This document shows positions 32,717 through 41,844 of a stretch of DNA of 64,000 bases, one piece after another. The notes beneath the pieces are model-generated. The model did not search any database, was not told the origin of the DNA, and worked only from the letters and a program-made list of their open reading frames with translations. The stretch is from Corynebacterium glucuronolyticum DSM 44120 (GTDB taxonomy: Bacteria > Actinomycetota > Actinomycetes > Mycobacteriales > Mycobacteriaceae): positions 1,302,001 through 1,366,000 of the forward strand of contig NZ_CP047452.1 in assembly GCF_030440595.1 (NCBI RefSeq), read 5' to 3'. Every line of letters begins with the position of its first letter. The first letter of the stretch is position 1. The position numbers and the translations under genes are program-made.

Positions 32717-32909
32717 CTCTTGCGGGAAACCGACACCAGCTGTGAGAGACGGCGAGAGTCCCACAAAAACGCAACGCGCAGTCGGCGAGAACATTCTCGA
32801 GGCTGCCAGGGAAACCAATTGGTGGTCAGTGGAAGCCCCAGTCGAACGGCCAGAAATGGATGTGCCTCCAGAGATGGTTGTGCCTAGGGAATACCTAAAG
32901 AATGACTAA
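32709..32909 (+). CDS. small unknown protein between bioA and bioD
   Basis: A 66-residue ORF whose ATG lies inside the end of bioA (8-nt overlap), suggesting translational coupling. It is hydrophilic with a tryptophan pair in ARETNWWSVEAP and ends MVVPREYLKND. It has no membrane segment; a single Cys is near the start. It resembles no biotin-synthesis protein known to me, including the small biotin-synthase auxiliary proteins of mycobacteria. It may be real (coupling, balanced codon use) but could be spurious. Confidence 0.45.
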   Translation: MRSSCGKPTPAVRDGESPTKTQRAVGENILEAARETNWWSVEAPVERPEMDVPPEMVVPREYLKND

Positions 32910-32934
32910 GGAACGACAAAGGAACAATTCGGCG

Positions 32935-33004
32935 CAGCGCCAAGCAACGCTACGCAGCGCCACGCAGCTCCAAGAAGCGCCAAGCAACGCCACTCAGCAC
33001 CAAT
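32935..33004. repeat. 10-nt periodic repeat, 7 copies
   Basis: Seven consecutive degenerate 10-nt units with consensus CAGCGCCAAG. The rest of the gap 32910-33179 has no gene; T-poor sequence continues to the bioD start. Confidence 0.75.
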
Positions 33005-33179
33005 CGCAACGGTAAACACAATGACGCAACGTGAGCTGCGCAGCCCCATTTTAGGGCTCCCTCCGACTAGAAGTCCGGGCAGCTGCGGGGCACGGCAGCA
33101 ACCTGAGTGCTCAGGGAATGGCGCAGAAACCACGGGAATGACGCAACACTAAGGAAATAGAGAAAGAGAGAAATTAGGA

Positions 33180-33839
33180 ATGAAGATAGCAGTCACTGGA
33201 ACCAACACCGATGTAGGAAAGACGATCGTCACTGCGGCGTTGGCAGTAGAGCTCAATCGTCGAAACGTTGCAGGTGGGCAATGGCACATGATCAAGCCAG
33301 TGCAGACGGGAGTCAACGATTCGGACGCGCGGACCGTGCGCCAGCTCACCGGCATCGAGACTGAAGAGGTCATGCACTACCCGGAGGCTCTCGCCCCCGA
33401 TCAGTCGGCTCTGCGAGCGGGGATCGAACCGGCGACGCTGGAGGAGGTAGCCGCTGAGGTGGACAAGCGTGACGGTAATTACCTCGTCGAAGGTGCAGGC
33501 GGCATTCTTGTTCGTCTCGGGCAGGACTGGACCTTCCTTGACTTGTGCCTCACTCTGAATCTGCCAATTATTGTCGTCACGTCCATGCAGCTTGGTTCCC
33601 TTAATGCAGCTGAGCTCACCGTGTCACACATTCGCTCCCGCGGTGCCACGGTGCTCGGTGTCATTGGCGGCAGTTATCCGGCAGATCCGGACTTGCCCAC
33701 TCGCCTGAACGTCGATGAGATGGAGGCAAAGACGGGAGTGCCCTTCGCTGGTGTAATGCCAGAGGGAAGTGGGACCCTTGGGAAAACAGAATTCGCCCGT
33801 GTCGCAGCTGAGCTGGAATTGAATAAATTGGGTCTGTAG
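33180..33839 (+). CDS. bioD: dethiobiotin synthetase
   Basis: ATP-dependent carboxylation of DAPA to dethiobiotin. 219 residues. The P-loop GTNTDVGKT is at 7-15, with KPVQTG at about 39-44 and EGAGGILVRL at about 101-110 matching the family. It is separated from bioA by the small ORF and a 270-bp repeat-bearing gap. Neither bioB nor bioF is in the window, so the pathway is completed elsewhere or intermediates are taken up. No strong Shine-Dalgarno sequence; GAGAG lies about 13 nt upstream. Confidence 0.96.
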   Translation: MKIAVTGTNTDVGKTIVTAALAVELNRRNVAGGQWHMIKPVQTGVNDSDARTVRQLTGIETEEVMHYPEALAPDQSALRAGIEPATLEEVAAEVDKRDGNYLVEGAGGILVRLGQDWTFLDLCLTLNLPIIVVTSMQLGSLNAAELTVSHIRSRGATVLGVIGGSYPADPDLPTRLNVDEMEAKTGVPFAGVMPEGSGTLGKTEFARVAAELELNKLGL

Positions 33840-34071
33840 TGTACCGTTGCCCCGTCGAGCGTCTTCCGAGTTCAACGGTGGGCGCAGGAAACGACCGGCT
33901 CCACGGGATCGCCAGATAGCGAAGCGCGTGGAGGGCTAGAATCGGATTCAGATCAGCGCGCGCACCACCATGCACGTGCTGAATGGTGGCACCACGGCAC
34001 TGATCAGGGAACCGATGAGCTAATCTGCGAACCGATTAGCTAAAAACTCTACAAACGAAGAAGGAATATTT

Positions 34072-35121
34072 GTGACACCATCCGCTCGCCGAGACGGCAC
34101 ACCGGGAAGGAACAAAGGCCGTAATGGCGGCTCCTCATCCCGGTCATTCAGCAAAAATACATCAGGAAAAGGCAAGGGCGCGAAGCGCTCCCACAAGAAC
34201 CCGCACGCGCGCGACTATGAGCAGCCCCGCACCGGTGGTGCGGCAGGCGGACGAAACGGTCGACGGGCACAATCACAGGCTCCGGGGCACTCTCGTCGCG
34301 CCGAAGACGTGTACATCTCCAAGGCCAAGCCTGCACGTCATCAGCATGTCAACGGCGGTCACTCCGGTGGAGGAAGTGCCGGCGCCGAAGGTGGCGTTCG
34401 TCTGCAGAAGGTTCTCGCGCAAGCGGGTGTGGCTTCCCGTCGCATGTCGGAGGAACTGATCGCTCAGGGTCGCGTCGAAGTCAACGGTGAAATAGTCATG
34501 CGTCAAGGCGTGAGGGTTGATCCGGATACCGCAGTGATCCGCGTCGATGGAGTGCGTGTCAAGGTGAACGAGGATCTCGTCTACATCGCTTTGAACAAGC
34601 CACTAGGTGTGCAGTCGACAATGAAGGACGACATGGGGCGCCCGTGTGTCGGCGATATTGTGGGTGAGAAGGTGGATGCGGGTCTGCATCTGTTCCACGT
34701 CGGACGCCTCGATGCGAAAACAGAAGGTTTGTTGCTGCTCACCAACGACGGCGAGCTTGCTAACCGTCTGATGCACCCCAAGTACCACGTCTCCAAGACA
34801 TACCTTGCCACGGTCCTTGGTGAGGCCGATCGCGAGCTGGTGAAGAAGCTTCGCGAGGGTGTCGATCTAGAGGATGGCATTGCTAAGGCTGATTACGTTC
34901 AGATCGTTGACACCTACGAAGGGCGCTCCCTTATCCGTGTCGAACTACATGAGGGGCGCAAGCACATAGTCCGTCGCATGTTGAAGGAGCTTGGCTTCCC
35001 CGTGCAGCAGCTTGTGCGCACAAAGATTCACACTGTTCAGCTCGGGGAGCTGACCCCCGGCGCGATCAGGCATCTCAACGATTCTGAGCTCCGCGCTCTT
35101 TACAAGGCGGTGGAAATGTGA
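34072..35121 (+). CDS. rluB: 23S rRNA pseudouridine synthase, RluB type
   Basis: Isomerises a uridine in 23S rRNA to pseudouridine. 349 residues. A long basic disordered N-terminus (1-100, rich in Gly, Arg, Lys and Ser) is followed by an S4 domain (VRLQKVLAQAGVASRRMSEE, about 109-128) and the RsuA/RluB catalytic fold with the active Asp in GRLDAKTEGLLLLTNDG (about residue 214). GTG 34072 has AAGGA 8 nt upstream. The stop overlaps the cmk GTG by 4 nt, so rluB-cmk-der form one operon. Confidence 0.95.
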   Translation: MTPSARRDGTPGRNKGRNGGSSSRSFSKNTSGKGKGAKRSHKNPHARDYEQPRTGGAAGGRNGRRAQSQAPGHSRRAEDVYISKAKPARHQHVNGGHSGGGSAGAEGGVRLQKVLAQAGVASRRMSEELIAQGRVEVNGEIVMRQGVRVDPDTAVIRVDGVRVKVNEDLVYIALNKPLGVQSTMKDDMGRPCVGDIVGEKVDAGLHLFHVGRLDAKTEGLLLLTNDGELANRLMHPKYHVSKTYLATVLGEADRELVKKLREGVDLEDGIAKADYVQIVDTYEGRSLIRVELHEGRKHIVRRMLKELGFPVQQLVRTKIHTVQLGELTPGAIRHLNDSELRALYKAVEM

Positions 35122-35780
35122 TTATTGCGATTGATGGGCCATCGGGAACCGGAAAGTCCTCTGTTTCCCGTGCCGTAGCCACACAACTCGGTGCCAAGTA
35201 TCTCGATACCGGTGCGATGTATAGGATTGCCACCCTTCACGTATTGCGTGGTGGTATCGATCCTGCGGATGCCACCGCAGTTATCGAGCGGACGGCGGAT
35301 GTGCCACTGCAGGTCTCCGACGATCCCGCAGACACGCGCGTCTTCCTGGCAGGTGACGATGTTTCTGCCGAGATTCGCGGTCCGGAAGTTACAGCAGCTG
35401 TTTCCGCTGTATCGGCGATCCCCGAGGTTCGCGAAAACCTCGTTGCCCAGCAGCGTCGCATCGCAAAAGAGGCTGGCGATATCGTCATGGAAGGGCGTGA
35501 CATCGGTACTGTAGTGCTTGTCGACGCTCCAACCAAGGTGTACTTGGACGCTCGCCCGGAGGTCCGGGCACAACGTCGCCACGACCAGAATTTGGCGGCA
35601 GGAAAGCAGTCGGATTATGACACTGTCCTCGCCGACGTCATTCGTCGCGATGAGCGTGACTCCAGCCGGAAGGCATCACCGCTCCGCCCTGCAGAGGATG
35701 CCACTATCATCGATACGTCTGACCTCACCATGGACGAGGTCATCGCTGCCGTCATCAACGCCTACCAGGAGGGAAAATGA
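35118..35780 (+). CDS. cmk: cytidylate kinase
   Basis: Phosphorylates CMP and dCMP using ATP. 220 residues, with P-loop GPSGTGKSS at 7-15, YLDTGAMYR at about 32-40 and [10 protein letters not shown] at about 124-133 for nucleotide binding. GTG start overlaps the rluB stop (GTGA); its stop overlaps the der ATG (ATGA). Confidence 0.97.
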   Translation: MIIAIDGPSGTGKSSVSRAVATQLGAKYLDTGAMYRIATLHVLRGGIDPADATAVIERTADVPLQVSDDPADTRVFLAGDDVSAEIRGPEVTAAVSAVSAIPEVRENLVAQQRRIAKEAGDIVMEGRDIGTVVLVDAPTKVYLDARPEVRAQRRHDQNLAAGKQSDYDTVLADVIRRDERDSSRKASPLRPAEDATIIDTSDLTMDEVIAAVINAYQEGK

Positions 35781-37390
35781 CCGATAAGCCAGTTAATGAA
35801 ACAGACGGTGACGACATCGTCTTCGTCTATCCGGCTGCGGACGGAGGAGAGATCTCCGCTGATGATGCCTTCTTGGAAGAAGATGTAGAAGTTACGGGCG
35901 GTGGTTACGCCAACTCCGAGTTCGAGCCCTACGACTTCGACTTTTCCACTTTCGATGAGGAGATCGACGGGTTGGATGACGATGATCTGACCGATGAAGC
36001 TAAGTGGGAAGAGCTGGAGCGTGCGTTCGGTGTAGAGAAGCCCACGCACACGGAGGAAGCCCTGTGTACGGTCGCTGTTGTCGGTCGACCGAATGTTGGC
36101 AAGTCTTCACTCGTGAACCGCTTTCTCGGACGCCGCGAGGCGGTCGTGGAGGACACCCCCGGGGTCACCCGTGACCGCGTGAGCTACCTCGCCGAGTGGA
36201 ATGGACAGCGCTTCTGGGTGCAGGATACGGGTGGCTGGGATCCGGATGCCAAGGGTATCCACGCGGCCATCGCTCGCCAGGCGGAAGTTGCAATGGAGAC
36301 CGCTGATGTCATCGTAATGGTGGTAGATACCAACGTCGGGATCACCGCTTCCGATGAGGTCATGGCTCGCAATCTGCAGCGTTCGGACGTACCCGTGATC
36401 CTCGTGGCGAACAAGGTAGACTCTCCGAAGCAGGAGGCAGAAACCGCAGAGTTTTGGGGCTTAGGTCTCGACTACCCGTACCCGGTTTCCGCACAGCACG
36501 GCAAGGGTGGTGCAGATGTCTTGGATCAGATTCTCGAACTGTTTCCTGACGAGCCACGCCAGACGTCGATCACGGAGGGGCCACGTCGTGTCGCTCTCGT
36601 TGGCAAGCCAAACGTGGGTAAATCTTCCCTTTTGAACAAACTGTCCAACGAGGAACGATCCGTTGTCGATAACGTCGCCGGAACCACCGTCGACCCTGTC
36701 GACTCGCTGGTGCAACTCGAAGGTGGCCTGTGGAAGTTCATCGATACCGCAGGGCTGCGTCGAAAAGTAAAAAATGCCTCCGGTCACGAGTACTACGCCT
36801 CCCTTCGCACCAAGACCGCGATCGATGCAGCCGAAGTCTGTATCCTCATCATCGATGCCTCGGAGCCGATTTCCGAACAAGACCAGAAGCTGCTGGGGAT
36901 GATTGTGGAGTCGGGCAAGGCTCTCGTTATTGCTTTTAACAAGTGGGACCTCGTAGACGAAGATCGAAGGGACTACCTCGACCGGGAGATTGACGAGCAG
37001 CTGGCTCATGTTCCGTGGGCGAAGCGGATCAACATCTCGGCCAAGACAGGGCGTGCACTGCAAAAGCTTGAGCCTGTCATGCTCGAGGCACTTGAGTCCT
37101 GGGATCAGCGTGTGTCCACAGGCCAGTTGAACAACTGGCTGCGGCAAGCTATCGCCGCCAACCCGCCGCCGATGCGCGGTGGCAGGCTGCCACGCGTGCT
37201 TTTTGCCACGCAAGCATCCTCCCAGCCACCGGTCATCGTCTTGTTCTCCACAGGGTTCCTCGACGCGTCCTATCGGCGCTACCTGGAACGCAAGTTCCGT
37301 GAGCAGTTCGGGTTCGAGGGTACTCCCGTGCGGATCGCGGTCCGCGTGCGTGAACGGCGCGGTGGCAAAACCAACCGAAAGAAGCGTTAG
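35777..37390 (+). CDS. der: ribosome-associated GTPase Der (EngA)
   Basis: Double GTPase needed for 50S subunit maturation. 537 residues: an acidic, low-complexity N-terminal extension (1-95), first G domain with GRPNVGKSS (about 104) and NKVD, second G domain with GKPNVGKSS (about 276), DTAGLRRK and NKWD, and a C-terminal KH-like domain ending in a basic tail. ATGA overlap with cmk. A GC-rich hairpin follows. Confidence 0.97.
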   Translation: MTDKPVNETDGDDIVFVYPAADGGEISADDAFLEEDVEVTGGGYANSEFEPYDFDFSTFDEEIDGLDDDDLTDEAKWEELERAFGVEKPTHTEEALCTVAVVGRPNVGKSSLVNRFLGRREAVVEDTPGVTRDRVSYLAEWNGQRFWVQDTGGWDPDAKGIHAAIARQAEVAMETADVIVMVVDTNVGITASDEVMARNLQRSDVPVILVANKVDSPKQEAETAEFWGLGLDYPYPVSAQHGKGGADVLDQILELFPDEPRQTSITEGPRRVALVGKPNVGKSSLLNKLSNEERSVVDNVAGTTVDPVDSLVQLEGGLWKFIDTAGLRRKVKNASGHEYYASLRTKTAIDAAEVCILIIDASEPISEQDQKLLGMIVESGKALVIAFNKWDLVDEDRRDYLDREIDEQLAHVPWAKRINISAKTGRALQKLEPVMLEALESWDQRVSTGQLNNWLRQAIAANPPPMRGGRLPRVLFATQASSQPPVIVLFSTGFLDASYRRYLERKFREQFGFEGTPVRIAVRVRERRGGKTNRKKR

Positions 37391-37425
37391 CTCTTTTCTG
37401 CAGCATGATGAGTGTGCTGATGTAG

Positions 37426-37463
37426 GCCCCGGCGGCATCCCCAAAGGAGGGTGCCACCGGGGC
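37426..37463 (+). terminator. hairpin after der
   Basis: GCCCCGGCGGCATCC (37426-37440) pairs with GGGTGCCACCGGGGC (37449-37463), one mismatch, then TTACCTT. Confidence 0.65.
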
Positions 37464-37528
37464 TTACCTTGTGGAGTGATGAGGCTCACGAATATCGAGC
37501 CATGTACGGACAGACGCATGCCGTAGCG

Positions 37529-37534
37529 TAAGCT
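37529..37534 (+). promoter_or_regulatory. -10 box of SorC-type regulator
   Basis: TAAGCT ends 7 nt before ATG 37542, and no ribosome site is present, suggesting leaderless transcription. Confidence 0.35.
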
Positions 37535-37541
37535 AAAACCC

Positions 37542-38504
37542 ATGGATTCGAGGATTGCGCTGGCCATCGACACCGCTAAGCTTTACTACGTCGAGGGGCT
37601 TTCTCAATCCGAAGTCGCAGGAAAACTAGGTGTGTCCCGCCCGACGGTGTCCAAGCTTCTCACCCTTGCCCGGGATGCCGGATATGTGCGCATTGAAATC
37701 GATGACCCCCGTACCTCTAGCTCAATCCTCGCCGAACGCTTAAAGCAGGCCTTCGGGCTAACCGAAGCGCGGGTGGTTCCAGCAATTACGGCAGCATCTG
37801 GGGCGACAGTCAACGATGCGCCCTCCCTTTCTCTCATGGAGCTCGGAAAAATAGGGGCTCAGCTGCTCGATTCCCTTGTCTCCGATGGCGACCTCATCGG
37901 CGTGAGCTGGGGAAACACCCTGCACGCTATTGCCAATCAGCTGCATCAGAAAACAGTGACTGGCGTGCGGATTGTCCAGCTAAAAGGGGGTCTATCACAC
38001 TCGGCGCACAGCACCAACGATTTCGACACCATCTCAAAGTTCTCCGAGGCGTTCTACGCCCCCGCGCATCTTCTGCCACTTCCCGCAGTTTTCCAATCTG
38101 CAGAGGTAAAGCGATTGGTGGAGCAAGAACCGTTCATTGAACAGCTGACTTCGCTCGCCCGCGAGTCCACGATCGCTGTTTTTACAGTCGGCGCGGCCAG
38201 CCCGGATTCCACGCTTTTGCAGCTGGGATATTTCAGCGACGCGGATGTAGAGCGGATCCTCGTACACGCTGTGGGCGATATTTGCTCCCGGTGGGTCACA
38301 GCCGACGGTGAGATCGCGGTGCCTGAAATCGATGCCCGCTCCGTGGGGATTAGCCTCGCAGATCTGCGAAAAGTTCCGGTGCGGTTACTCGTAGCGGGAG
38401 GGTTAGAGAAAGCAGCTCCTCTCCGCGTCGCCTTGGAAAAGGGGATGGCCACCCATTTCGTGACAGATGCGACCGTCGCCGAGCATATTCTCCAGACCCT
38501 TTAG
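37542..38504 (+). CDS. SorC/DeoR-type sugar-binding transcriptional regulator
   Basis: 320 residues. The N-terminal helix-turn-helix (about 17-42) is in YVEGLSQSEVAGKLGVSRPT, followed by a sugar-binding SorC effector domain with GVSWGNTLHAIANQL and a phosphosugar-site pattern VRLLVAGGLEKAAPLRVAL. Regulators of this type control catabolic operons in response to phosphorylated sugars or nucleosides. No obvious target operon adjoins it: der precedes it and a secreted hydrolase follows. The target is therefore unknown and could be itself or a distant sugar cluster. Confidence 0.85.
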   Translation: MDSRIALAIDTAKLYYVEGLSQSEVAGKLGVSRPTVSKLLTLARDAGYVRIEIDDPRTSSSILAERLKQAFGLTEARVVPAITAASGATVNDAPSLSLMELGKIGAQLLDSLVSDGDLIGVSWGNTLHAIANQLHQKTVTGVRIVQLKGGLSHSAHSTNDFDTISKFSEAFYAPAHLLPLPAVFQSAEVKRLVEQEPFIEQLTSLARESTIAVFTVGAASPDSTLLQLGYFSDADVERILVHAVGDICSRWVTADGEIAVPEIDARSVGISLADLRKVPVRLLVAGGLEKAAPLRVALEKGMATHFVTDATVAEHILQTL

Positions 38505-38516
38505 CACGCACCGGTA

Positions 38517-38552
38517 GGCAGACGCATACCGGTTGGCAGACGCATACCGGTG
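38517..38552. repeat. 18-nt tandem repeat after SorC gene
   Basis: GGCAGACGCATACCGGTT (38517) and GGCAGACGCATACCGGTG (38535), flanked by further ACCGGT copies. Just downstream CTGTCGG (38558) and CCGACAG (38592) can pair around a long loop. Confidence 0.8.
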
Positions 38553-38678
38553 GGCACCTGTCGGCGGGTACCTGCTGCCGCTAGGCACCTACCGACAGTA
38601 TCCGGCCAGAGGATACCGGTTGCCAGCGGGTGCAAGCCACAGTTGTACACTCTTCGGGTGTGTGATGGAAGGCTGCGC

Positions 38679-39770
38679 GTGGTCAACGGGGTGTGTACGT
38701 GGGTAGTTGTATGCTGTCTTCTCGCCCTAGCGTTTTCGGGGGAGCCTGTAGCTCGAGCACGAGAGCAGAATAGCCGTCTAGCTGGAGACGGACAATGCTG
38801 TGTGTCAGCCTCGTTGGCACCCACATCGTTCCCGCTGGCCGTAATCGATGAGTCAGGGGCTATTGTCGCGCGCGAGCGTACTCACATCACTGTTATGTAT
38901 ACCGCGAGCGGGCGCTGGGTGGAGACATCCAATGCCTACGAAGTTGTGCCTGCGTTATCCCTGATAAAGCTCCTCATCGCCGAATACGTCATCCGTCACG
39001 CAGACGGCCTCGGCGCAGCCGCAGATCAAACCAAGGCCTTGGAAATGGTACAGGGCTCTGACGATGAGGCAGCCAAAGAACTGTTTGAAAAATATCCTGC
39101 ATCAATTCGAATTATTGTCAAAGAGGAAAATCTCCGCTCAACCTGGGTGGGTAACAAGTGGGGCGCAGGGGTAACGACCACAGGCGACATGGTTCGCTTT
39201 CTCCACAGCTTAGTAAAACAGAATTCGCCAGTTATAGAGGCGATGGAAGCCGCCCACGAGATAGCAGCAGACGGTTACGCACAAAACTTCGGCACTGCCA
39301 CCTTGCCTGGCGTGACCGGGACAAAATTCGGCTGGTCGAACGACCGCCGCTCGTTCCACTCCACAGCCTCGGTCGGAAATGGATTCATCGTAGTGGCTTC
39401 AACCCAGGGGTCGCGGCAACAACACACCGCCGATGTCACCGGTGCGTTCACTCACCACACGTGTGTCGTCTCACCGATGATTTCTCTTTTGCCTGCGGCA
39501 CCCACGAGCGTGGAGGCACCTGCGAGGGACGAATGGAAAACGATCCTGCTTCTTCCTGAAGCAATGCCCAGGGAAAAACAGAGAAAATACGCATCATTTA
39601 TCGGTTTACTCCCGGCGTTATCCAGTGGGTCCTGTTCCACTGATGACATAGAGGTGCTCCCGGTCACCCCGGTCCAACGCGTTCCTTCTCTACCCGGCGA
39701 TGCGATGCAGTGCACCGTGGGGGACAATCAGGTCAATCCGCATCCTGTGGTGTTCGCGGATCACAGATAA
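38679..39770 (+). CDS. secreted serine hydrolase, beta-lactamase/PBP fold
   Basis: 363 residues from GTG 38679, chosen because GGAAGG lies 6 nt upstream and it puts a signal peptide at the N-terminus (TWVVVCCLLALAFSG then ARA). The catalytic motifs of the serine beta-lactamase/penicillin-binding fold are recognisable: SLIK (Ser94-Lys97), SDD (about 127-129, in place of SDN/SxN) and GTKFGW (about 214) in place of KTG. Likely acts outside the membrane on peptidoglycan peptides or a related substrate; true beta-lactamase activity is not implied. Its 3' end overlaps the convergent gene on the other strand by 38 bp. Confidence 0.75.
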   Translation: MVNGVCTWVVVCCLLALAFSGEPVARAREQNSRLAGDGQCCVSASLAPTSFPLAVIDESGAIVARERTHITVMYTASGRWVETSNAYEVVPALSLIKLLIAEYVIRHADGLGAAADQTKALEMVQGSDDEAAKELFEKYPASIRIIVKEENLRSTWVGNKWGAGVTTTGDMVRFLHSLVKQNSPVIEAMEAAHEIAADGYAQNFGTATLPGVTGTKFGWSNDRRSFHSTASVGNGFIVVASTQGSRQQHTADVTGAFTHHTCVVSPMISLLPAAPTSVEAPARDEWKTILLLPEAMPREKQRKYASFIGLLPALSSGSCSTDDIEVLPVTPVQRVPSLPGDAMQCTVGDNQVNPHPVVFADHR

Positions 39771-40653
39771 CCGCAGCCCCAGCGGAGAACTGTGCCACCC
39801 ATGCAGGATCCTTGTACACGGCCGGTACGCGCCCGCGCATGACGTCGGAGGAAAGCGCGGTGGCAGCCGACGAATCCCGCTGTGGGAGCTGAACAGACGA
39901 GGCGAGGAAGACGATGTTGCCACCACGCTTGCCCTTCAACACCGTGCTGTCTGCGATCAGAGCGACATGGGCAAACGTCTCCCGAAGTGTGGCCGCCTCA
40001 CGTTTGGCGGTATCGAGACCAGCCTGCGCACCACAGTTAACGGCGTAGAGACCCGGTTGTGCCAGACTGCTCTGCACTGCCTCAGTGAATTCCACGGTAG
40101 TGAGGGGAACAGGAGTGGTGGAGGATGAAAACACATCCCGGATGACAATGTCCCGAGATGCTGGACGAAACGACTCAGTCACGTTTCGCGCATCGCCAAC
40201 GCGAATCTTCACGTGTGGCGCGCGAGGTATGTCGCACAGATTTCGGGCTAGATCCGCAAGCGCAGAATCAATCTCAACAACGGTGTTCCTGCTGCTAGGG
40301 TACGTGGCTGCCATATATCGAGCTAGCGAACAACCGGCGCCGCCAAGGTGAGTGATTCGACGAGGTTCGGTGCCTGTCTCTCGTTCGAACCACGCTACTC
40401 CGGCTGCGATCCATTGCATGTAGGGGAAGGAAAGGCGGGTAGGCTCACCGACGGTGATGTGAGACGAGTACTGGCCGTTAATGAGAAGGTTCCAGGAATC
40501 CGCGTAACCGGCTACCTTCTCAAAGGTAGCAATTCCGGAGTCGATGGGGTACTCCCGTCCGTTTTCACGGACGAGAACATCGTCGGAAGCGTCTTCGGCA
40601 CGTGTGAGCTCGACGGTATTTCGCCGACGTGTTCCAGGTTTCCTATGCGCCAT
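39733..40653 (-). CDS. spermidine-synthase-like methyltransferase-fold protein
   Basis: 306 residues. A Rossmann fold with the SAM/dcSAM-type loop THLGGAGCSLARY (about 100-112), an acidic strand end VVEIDSALADLAR and DARNV. It resembles the spermidine synthase superfamily, but the aspartates needed for aminopropyl transfer are not clearly present, so it may be a methyltransferase or non-polyamine enzyme. ATG 40653 has GAGGGAAAGAG upstream and overlaps the end of the glycosyltransferase by 11 nt, so it is the third gene of the sulfoquinovose-type cluster. Its link to that pathway is inference. Confidence 0.7.
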   Translation of the reverse strand: MAHRKPGTRRRNTVELTRAEDASDDVLVRENGREYPIDSGIATFEKVAGYADSWNLLINGQYSSHITVGEPTRLSFPYMQWIAAGVAWFERETGTEPRRITHLGGAGCSLARYMAATYPSSRNTVVEIDSALADLARNLCDIPRAPHVKIRVGDARNVTESFRPASRDIVIRDVFSSSTTPVPLTTVEFTEAVQSSLAQPGLYAVNCGAQAGLDTAKREAATLRETFAHVALIADSTVLKGKRGGNIVFLASSVQLPQRDSSAATALSSDVMRGRVPAVYKDPAWVAQFSAGAAVICDPRTPQDAD

Positions 40654-41779
40654 GACTCTTTCCCTCGCCGCTGTTGAGCGCTTGTCTATAGAAATCGGTG
40701 AGGGTGCGCGTAGCTTCCAACCAAGAGTATTTTTCAGCCTCGGCGCGCGCCTGCTCAGGGAACGCGGAGTTCTCATAGGCGGCAATGATGAGACGAACCC
40801 ATTCCTGTACGTCGTCCGGTGGCGCAAGAAAACCGGTGTGGCCATCGACAACAGTGAACGGAATGCCGCCTGCGCGGGCTCCAACGACCGGGATCCCGCT
40901 GGCCATCGCCTCAAGAGCCACGAGACCGAGGGTTTCTGTTTTGGAGGGGAACAAGAATACATCGGCCGACGCGAATGCAGCAGCCAGCTCTTCCCCCCGC
41001 ATGTAACCCATAAACGTGCACCAATCCGAAGAGAAGAGTTGCTTTAACTCCTCTTCATCGGGACCTCCGCCGACAAATGCCAGGCGGGCCTTCGGTAAAC
41101 GCGTGCGAAGGTCGGACATGACCGAATGAAGAAAAGCGAGGTTCTTTTCCTTGCTTAGCCGACCGACAAATAGCATGAGAGGATCGTCTGGGTGCCCAGA
41201 AGAGAGCTTCTGACGCATTTCTTGAGTCGCCCGTCCGGGGTGGTAGAGATGAGTGTCCACAGCCTTTGGCCAGAGGTGAACGTTTTTTATTCCAACGCTG
41301 GTTGCGCGTTCGAGCATTGGTGTAGATGTGACGAGGTTGATCTTCGCACGATTGTGGAAAAAACGAATGATCCGCTGAACGGGTCCACTGATAATCCCTA
41401 AACCAAGGTCAATCATGTAATCGGGGACGTTAGTGTGAAAACTAGCAACCAGAGGAATTCGCTGTGTACGCGCTACGCAGATGCCACCCGCAGCCAACCA
41501 CACGGGATTCACGACATGGATGATATCTGGGTTGAAATCAATAACGGTGCTAACCGCGTGCGGGGTGAGCCACCCGTACTTAAGTTCCGGGTAGACGGTT
41601 AGCCCAGTAGCAGGGACACCCACGACGGGGAATCCCGCGAAGGTAGTAGGGCAGGGCTGCGGTGCAACGACGATGCATTCGTGCCCGAGGACACGGAGCT
41701 GCTCGAGCGTTTTCGTCAAACGCGTGACGACACCATCGATTTTGGGTAGAAATACCTCAGTGAAAAAGGCGATGCGCAT
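40643..41779 (-). CDS. GT4 glycosyltransferase, SQD2/SqdX-like
   Basis: 378 residues, GT-B fold. The N-terminal FFTEVFLPKIDGVVTRL loop binds acceptor/donor; the C-terminal half has PSKTETLGLVALEAMASGIP with the E-x7-E nucleotide-sugar motif. Stretches such as the KAVDTHLYHPGR, EMRQKLSSG and LMLFVGRLSKEKNL blocks resemble SQD2/SqdX, which adds sulfoquinovose from UDP-sulfoquinovose to diacylglycerol. The family also contains GDP-mannose-dependent mannosyltransferases of corynebacterial lipoglycans, so substrate is uncertain; placement 65 bp after an SQD1 homologue favours sulfoquinovose. Cytoplasmic face of membrane. ATG 41779 lacks a clear ribosome site. Confidence 0.8.
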   Translation of the reverse strand: MRIAFFTEVFLPKIDGVVTRLTKTLEQLRVLGHECIVVAPQPCPTTFAGFPVVGVPATGLTVYPELKYGWLTPHAVSTVIDFNPDIIHVVNPVWLAAGGICVARTQRIPLVASFHTNVPDYMIDLGLGIISGPVQRIIRFFHNRAKINLVTSTPMLERATSVGIKNVHLWPKAVDTHLYHPGRATQEMRQKLSSGHPDDPLMLFVGRLSKEKNLAFLHSVMSDLRTRLPKARLAFVGGGPDEEELKQLFSSDWCTFMGYMRGEELAAAFASADVFLFPSKTETLGLVALEAMASGIPVVGARAGGIPFTVVDGHTGFLAPPDDVQEWVRLIIAAYENSAFPEQARAEAEKYSWLEATRTLTDFYRQALNSGEGKSHGA

Positions 41780-41844
41780 GAAAATTAGTGTAAGAAGAAA
41801 GGCACCGTGCGCCCGCACTGGGGTGAGCACACGGCGCGACAATA

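Noticed and set aside
32906..33133. Minus-strand frame with a repeated Ala-Trp-Arg-Cys pattern
   Set aside because: The protein repeat is just the 10-nt DNA repeat read three units at a time; there is no start signal.
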